From NCBI GenBank assembly GCA_021774965.1, contig JAJFIL010000011.1, positions 1 to 60,093 of the forward strand: DNA of 60,093 nucleotides, in the 5' to 3' direction. This document shows, in pieces, positions 55,926-60,093 of the stretch (position 1 is its first letter; every line of letters starts with the position of its first letter). The position numbers were made by a program, and so were the translations under genes. The notes under the pieces were generated by a model. That model made no database searches and was not told the DNA's origin. It worked only from the letters and a program-made list of their open reading frames with translations. Source of the stretch: Alphaproteobacteria bacterium (GTDB lineage: Bacteria > Pseudomonadota > Alphaproteobacteria > JAJFIK01).

Positions 55926-57722
55926 ATGAAACCCACTAATATTAGCAATCCCGAATACTTCCACAAAGTCGTTGATTGCCAATACGCCTGCCCCGCTCAT
56001 ACGCCGGTTCCGGAATATATTCGCCTGATCGCACAAGGCCGTTTCGGCGACGCCTATTTGCTGAACAGAAATTCAAATGTTTTCCCGGGCATCCTGGGCC
56101 GGGTCTGTGACCGCCCGTGCGAGCCTGCCTGCCGCCGCGTCCGCGTAGAGGATGAGCCTGTTGCCATCTGCCGCTTAAAGCGCGTAGCTGCCGACCATCG
56201 TGAAGATATTTCCGGCCAACTGCCGAAAAAACCCGCATCGACCAATGGCAAGAAGATCGCCCTTGTGGGTGCGGGTCCTGCCTCGTTGACCGTGGCCAAT
56301 GATTTGGCTCCGCTGGGCTATGAATGCACAGTTTTTGAGGCCATGGAGCGCCCGGGCGGCTTAATGCTGTCCAACATTCCGTCCTTCCGCCTACCTGAAG
56401 AGGTGTTGGACGAAGAGATCGGCTACATTCTGAACCAAGGCGTTGAGCTCAAGACCGATCATCGCATCGAGAGCATGAATGCCCTTCTCGGCGAAGGATA
56501 TGACGCGGTGTTCGTGGGCTCCGGCGCACCGAAAGGCAAGAACCTGGATCTGCCGGGCCGGACTGAAGCGTCTGACAATATTCATATTGGGATCGAGTGG
56601 CTTGAATCTGTCGCCTTCGATCACATCGACAAGATCGGCAAAAACGTTCTGATCATCGGTGTTGGCAATACCGCCATGGATTGCTGCCGCTCCTCGCTTC
56701 GGCTTGGCGCATCGGATGTCAAAGTCATGGCGCGCAAGCCACGGGAGTTCTTCAAGGCTTCGGCTTGGGAGCTGGAAGACGCCGAAGAAGAAAATATCGA
56801 CATCAAGGTCAACCATTCTCCCAAGGCCTTCGTGACAGAAGGCGGCAAGCTGACCGGCATGCTGTTTGAGACCATGGAATATGACGTGGATGCTTCGGGC
56901 CGCATCACAGCCCAGCACGTTACCGGCGAGGTCACCATTCCTTGCGATGACGTGATCCTGGCCATCGGCCAAGACAATGCGTTTCCCTGGATTGAGCGCG
57001 ACGCCGGCATCGAGTTTGACAAGTGGGAAGTTCCCAACGTGGACAAGGAAACCTTTCAGTCAACTCGCGAAGGCGTGTTCTTTGGCGGGGATGCTGCCTT
57101 CGGTCCGCTGAACATCATCTGGGCTGTGGAGCACGGCCATCAGGCCGCCATCTCCATCGACAAATATTGTCAGGGTGCGGATCTCAACAACCGCCCGGCC
57201 AACGGCATGAATCTGGCTGCCACTAAGATGGGCATGTATGAGTGGCGCTATTCCAATGATTATGACGCCTCCCATCGGGGTGAGATGCCATCGGTAGAAC
57301 TGGTGAACCGCTTCAAGGATCTTGAGACAGAAGTTGAGCTGGGCTTTACCGCAGAACAGATCGCGACGGAAGTTCAACGCTGTTTGAACTGCGATGTGCA
57401 GACTGTATTTGATGCGCCGCTGTGTATTGAATGCGATGGCTGCATTGATATCTGCCCGGTGGATTGCTTGACCATCACCCAGAACGGTGATGAGGATGAT
57501 TTACGTCCGCGCCTGACCTTCCCGGCAGAAAACCTGGACCAGGATCTTTATATTTCCGAGCCCTTAAAAGGCACCAAGCGCGTCATGGTCAAGGACGAGG
57601 ATGTTTGCCTGCACTGCGGCCTGTGCGCCGAGCGCTGCCCGACGGCAGCTTGGGACATGCAGATTTTTGATCTTGAAAAACATCACGCTTATGAGAAGCC
57701 ATTAGGAGTTGCGGCAGAATGA
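55926..57722 (+). CDS. FAD/NAD(P) oxidoreductase with [4Fe-4S] domains (KorC-like)
   Basis: A 598-residue flavoprotein. The N-terminal cluster domain (CQYACPAHTPVPEYI ... GRVCDRPCEPACRR) is of the glutamate-synthase small-subunit type. Two dinucleotide folds follow: ALVGAGPASLTVANDLAPLG (FAD) and NVLIIGVGNTAMDCCRSSLR (pyridine nucleotide). The C-terminus carries two ferredoxin clusters, CIECDGCIDICPVDC and VCLHCGLCAERCPTAA. The ATG of KorA overlaps its stop by four bases. As I recall, Azoarcus evansii has a KorA-KorB-flavoprotein trio that reduces NADP with 2-oxoglutarate, and the same layout is seen here. It should shuttle electrons between the ferredoxin-type enzyme and NADP(H). Confidence 0.86.
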   Translation: MKPTNISNPEYFHKVVDCQYACPAHTPVPEYIRLIAQGRFGDAYLLNRNSNVFPGILGRVCDRPCEPACRRVRVEDEPVAICRLKRVAADHREDISGQLPKKPASTNGKKIALVGAGPASLTVANDLAPLGYECTVFEAMERPGGLMLSNIPSFRLPEEVLDEEIGYILNQGVELKTDHRIESMNALLGEGYDAVFVGSGAPKGKNLDLPGRTEASDNIHIGIEWLESVAFDHIDKIGKNVLIIGVGNTAMDCCRSSLRLGASDVKVMARKPREFFKASAWELEDAEEENIDIKVNHSPKAFVTEGGKLTGMLFETMEYDVDASGRITAQHVTGEVTIPCDDVILAIGQDNAFPWIERDAGIEFDKWEVPNVDKETFQSTREGVFFGGDAAFGPLNIIWAVEHGHQAAISIDKYCQGADLNNRPANGMNLAATKMGMYEWRYSNDYDASHRGEMPSVELVNRFKDLETEVELGFTAEQIATEVQRCLNCDVQTVFDAPLCIECDGCIDICPVDCLTITQNGDEDDLRPRLTFPAENLDQDLYISEPLKGTKRVMVKDEDVCLHCGLCAERCPTAAWDMQIFDLEKHHAYEKPLGVAAE

Positions 57723-59551
57723 ATGTCGTCGCCGAAGCTAAAGTTACAAGCCGGGTCAACGATTTTGTCTTCAAGATCGGCAGTGTGAACGGCACAGGAT
57801 CTGCCAGTGCCAACACCTTGTTGATGAAGACCGTGTTCCGCATGGGCGTGCCTGTTGTGGGCAAGAACCTGTTTCCGTCCAACATTCAGGGCCTGCCAAC
57901 GTGGTATGAAATCCGCGTCACCAAGGATGCTTACCAGGCACGTACCGGCGTGGTGGACCTTATGGTCGCCATGAACCAGCAGACCTATCCGCAGGATCTC
58001 GCCAAGACGACCCCTGGTGGATACCTTATGTACGATAGCACCTGGCCCCGGCCACAGCTTTTGGCACGAGACGACATCAATGTCATCGGCGTGCCTCTTG
58101 CCGCCATGTGTAATGAGCATTTCCATACCGCCCGCGCGCGCATCCTGATGAAGAATATGGCTTATGTTGGTGCGGTTGCAGCGCTGATCGATTTGGACAT
58201 GGATGTGATCCGAGAGCTGGTGGGAGAGACCTTCGCGTCAAAGGCTCATCTAGTCGAAGGCAATATGAAGGCCATCGACCTTGGCTATGACTATGTGAAA
58301 GAAAACTTCGCGTGCCCTCTGCCGCTTCGGGTCGAAAAGATGGACAAGACCGCCGACTACATCATGATCGACGGCAACACCGCAGCGGGCCTTGGCTGCG
58401 TTTACGCAGGCGCTACCTTTGGTGCCTGGTATCCCATTACGCCATCCACGTCTTTGATGGATGGGTTCAAGACCTATTGCGACAAGTTCCGCGTGGACCC
58501 GGAGACCGGCGAGAATAATTTCTGCATCATCCAGGCAGAAGACGAACTTGCCTCCATCGGCATGGTGGTGGGCGCAGGCTGGAATGGCGCGCGCGCCTTC
58601 ACCCCCACCAGCGGCCCCGGCATCTCGCTGATGTCCGAGTTCATCGGCTTTGCTTATTACGCCGAAGTGCCGGTGGTTTTGTTTGATGTGCAGCGGGTGG
58701 GGCCTTCGACCGGCCTGCCAACGCGCACGCAACAAGGTGACATCCTTCTTTGCGCCTATGCATCCCATGGGGATACAAAGCACATTGTCTTGTTCCCCTC
58801 GGACCCACGGGAATGTTTTGAAAGCGCCGTGGATGCGTTCGAGCTGGCGGAAGCGTTTCAGACCCCGGTCTTTGTTCTCTCCGATATCGATATCGGCATG
58901 AACGACTGGATGGTGCCCAAGCTGGAATGGGATGACAATTGGAAGCCCAATCGCGGCAAGGTCCTGAGCCCCGCTGACCTGGAGAAGATGGATAACTTCT
59001 ATCGCTTCCTGGATGTGGACGGTGACGGCGTGCCCTATCGCACCCTGCCCGGCGAAAGCGCCAAGGGCTCTTATTTCACCCGCGGCTCGGGCCATGACAA
59101 ATATGGCAACTACACCGAAAATGCCGACAAGTATCAGGACCTTCTGGACCGCATTGATCGGAAAGTTGCCAATGCGGCCAACGCAGTTCCCAAACCCATC
59201 CTGACCAAGGCTTCCGAGCCCACCAACCTTGGTATCCTTGCGGTGGGCAGCACCGATGGCCCGATCATCGAAGCGCTGGACCGGTTGGAAGAAGACAACA
59301 TCGCCGTGGACTACATGCGCATTCGCGCTTTTCCCTTCAGTCCGGAAGTGGAAGAGTTCCTGGCCAGCCACGACACGATTTATGTGGTGGAACAGAACCG
59401 CGATGCACAGTTGTACGCACTGCTGCTGAACGAGACCAGCGCTGAGAAGCGTCAAATGCACTCCATGCTGAGCTACAGCGGGAAAGTCCCGGACTGCCGC
59501 TTTGTCATCGACGGTATCAAGTCTCATTTGAAGGGAGGAGAAGCCAAATGA
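57719..59551 (+). CDS. korA: 2-oxoacid:ferredoxin oxidoreductase, gamma-alpha fusion (KorA-like)
   Basis: A 610-residue subunit that joins the gamma domain (residues 1 to about 190, FKIGSVNGTGSASANTLLMK) to the alpha domain (from about residue 215, ITPSTSLMDGF and AEDELASIGMVVGAGWNGAR). FTPTSGPGISLMSEFIGFAY and RVGPSTGLPTRTQQGD are further conserved alpha-domain blocks. It is a member of the KorA group that converts 2-oxoglutarate or a related acid to its CoA ester. GGAG lies eight bases before the start. It overlaps the flavoprotein upstream and korB downstream, each by four bases. Confidence 0.88.
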   Translation: MNVVAEAKVTSRVNDFVFKIGSVNGTGSASANTLLMKTVFRMGVPVVGKNLFPSNIQGLPTWYEIRVTKDAYQARTGVVDLMVAMNQQTYPQDLAKTTPGGYLMYDSTWPRPQLLARDDINVIGVPLAAMCNEHFHTARARILMKNMAYVGAVAALIDLDMDVIRELVGETFASKAHLVEGNMKAIDLGYDYVKENFACPLPLRVEKMDKTADYIMIDGNTAAGLGCVYAGATFGAWYPITPSTSLMDGFKTYCDKFRVDPETGENNFCIIQAEDELASIGMVVGAGWNGARAFTPTSGPGISLMSEFIGFAYYAEVPVVLFDVQRVGPSTGLPTRTQQGDILLCAYASHGDTKHIVLFPSDPRECFESAVDAFELAEAFQTPVFVLSDIDIGMNDWMVPKLEWDDNWKPNRGKVLSPADLEKMDNFYRFLDVDGDGVPYRTLPGESAKGSYFTRGSGHDKYGNYTENADKYQDLLDRIDRKVANAANAVPKPILTKASEPTNLGILAVGSTDGPIIEALDRLEEDNIAVDYMRIRAFPFSPEVEEFLASHDTIYVVEQNRDAQLYALLLNETSAEKRQMHSMLSYSGKVPDCRFVIDGIKSHLKGGEAK

Positions 59552-60093
59552 CCTCCATCGCCAAACCGCTCATTCAAAAGCATCTGAAGAAGAACAAGCT
59601 TGGCCTCACCGTGCGCGATTATGAGGGCGGCATGTCCACCCTCTGCGCTGGTTGCGGCCACGACAGTGTGACCGCCGCTTTGGTTCATGCCTTCTATGAG
59701 CTGGAGATTGAGCCCCATCGCGCCGCAAAAGTCAGCGGCATTGGCTGTTCTTCCAAGACCACCGCCTATTTTATGGGGCAATCCCACGGTATCAACACCG
59801 TACACGGACGGATGCCGTCTGTGGCCACTGGGGCCGCTGCCGTGAATGGCGATTTGCATTACGTGGGCGTCAGCGGGGATGGAGATTCCCTCTCCATCGG
59901 CCTGGGTCAGTTCTGTCATTCGATCCGGCGCAACGTCAATATGCTCTACCTCATCGAAAACAACGGGGTTTATGGCCTCACCAAAGGCCAATTCTCCGCC
60001 GCAGCTGATTTCGGCTCCAAGTCAAAGAAGGGCGAGGCCAATCCTCTCACCCCCATTGACCCGGTCAAGCTGGCGTTGACATTAGGCGCGACG
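59548..60093 (+). CDS. korB: 2-oxoacid:ferredoxin oxidoreductase beta subunit (KorB-like), cut at window end
   Basis: The frame runs from the ATG at 59548 past the end of the window, so about 182 residues are visible. The TPP-binding motif is GDGDSLSIGLGQFCHSIRRN and its continuation IENNGVYGLTKGQ. Cys residues for the [4Fe-4S] cluster appear in STLCAGCGHDSV and GIGCSSKTTAY. GGGAGGAG lies eight bases before the start, and it overlaps korA by four bases. It is the TPP-binding partner of KorA. Confidence 0.9.
   Translation, partial: MTSIAKPLIQKHLKKNKLGLTVRDYEGGMSTLCAGCGHDSVTAALVHAFYELEIEPHRAAKVSGIGCSSKTTAYFMGQSHGINTVHGRMPSVATGAAAVNGDLHYVGVSGDGDSLSIGLGQFCHSIRRNVNMLYLIENNGVYGLTKGQFSAAADFGSKSKKGEANPLTPIDPVKLALTLGAT

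Overview
The window is about 60 kb of densely coded chromosomal DNA with GC content that looks moderately high by eye. Gene families, overlapping ATGA junctions and operon style point to an aerobic, probably free-living alphaproteobacterium. Genus cannot be assigned from the sequence alone. I see no rRNA, tRNA, CRISPR, insertion sequence or phage gene. Coding style is even throughout, so this reads as core and accessory metabolism rather than an island. The only gene-free stretch longer than 300 bases (33482-33918) is explained by an attenuator leader upstream of ilvD.

Layout. 1-1616: end of cystathionine beta-synthase plus a cystathionine gamma-lyase/synthase (transsulfuration). 1628-6101: a small hypothetical gene, a phospholipid-type operon resembling E. 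coli ynbA/ynbB with a PlsC-like acyltransferase between them (read on the minus strand from an operator-flanked promoter), and an MscS channel. 6227-15046: AhpD-like and VOC genes, a persulfide-dioxygenase-like metallohydrolase, then an AlkP-superfamily hydrolase, a family 2 glycosyltransferase, two tandem PaaK-like adenylate-forming enzymes and an MFS transporter. 15139-21224: a host-attachment-type protein, a split Aer-like receptor (PAS protein plus MCP), an operon of two tandem diiron ferritin-like proteins with a small zinc-ribbon protein, and a divergent GlcD-type FAD oxidase. 21398-24377: a membrane-anchored protein with an HEXXH motif and a GntR regulator.

24417-33719 is one branched-chain amino acid operon on the minus strand: leader peptide and attenuator, then ilvD-ilvC-ilvB-ilvM-leuA-leuC-leuD-leuB, with tight or overlapping junctions and a terminator after leuB. 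The leader peptide has a Leu/Val/Ile run written largely in CTA and GTA codons and resembles enterobacterial IlvL. LeuA lacks the usual C-terminal regulatory domain.

33919-40657: enoyl-CoA hydratase and two VOC proteins, a glutamine-synthetase-like enzyme with a class I amidotransferase (a gamma-glutamyl amine route is likely), a PAP2 phosphatase and a PAS histidine kinase. 40819-46808: soluble NAD-linked formate dehydrogenase fdsG-fdsB-fdsA-fdsD with divergent fdhD. 46918-50649: two tandem CYP153-like cytochromes P450, each with its own nearly identical promoter and operator, and a DUF2855 protein. 50778-55698: a small protein, a DAO-type oxidase, a stand-alone Lrp/AsnC ligand domain, and a kynurenine formamidase/SDR/kynureninase cluster. 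55926-60093: an NADPH-type flavoprotein with [4Fe-4S] domains followed by KorA and KorB (cut by the window end), resembling a 2-oxoglutarate:NADP oxidoreductase.

The most informative non-coding observations are the ilv-leu attenuator, a palindrome of the form TGACAATYTGTC at the same promoter position before both P450 genes and before the diiron operon (a possible shared regulon), and a pair of 13-bp TGAACNNNGTTCA operators three helical turns apart around the ynb-like promoter.
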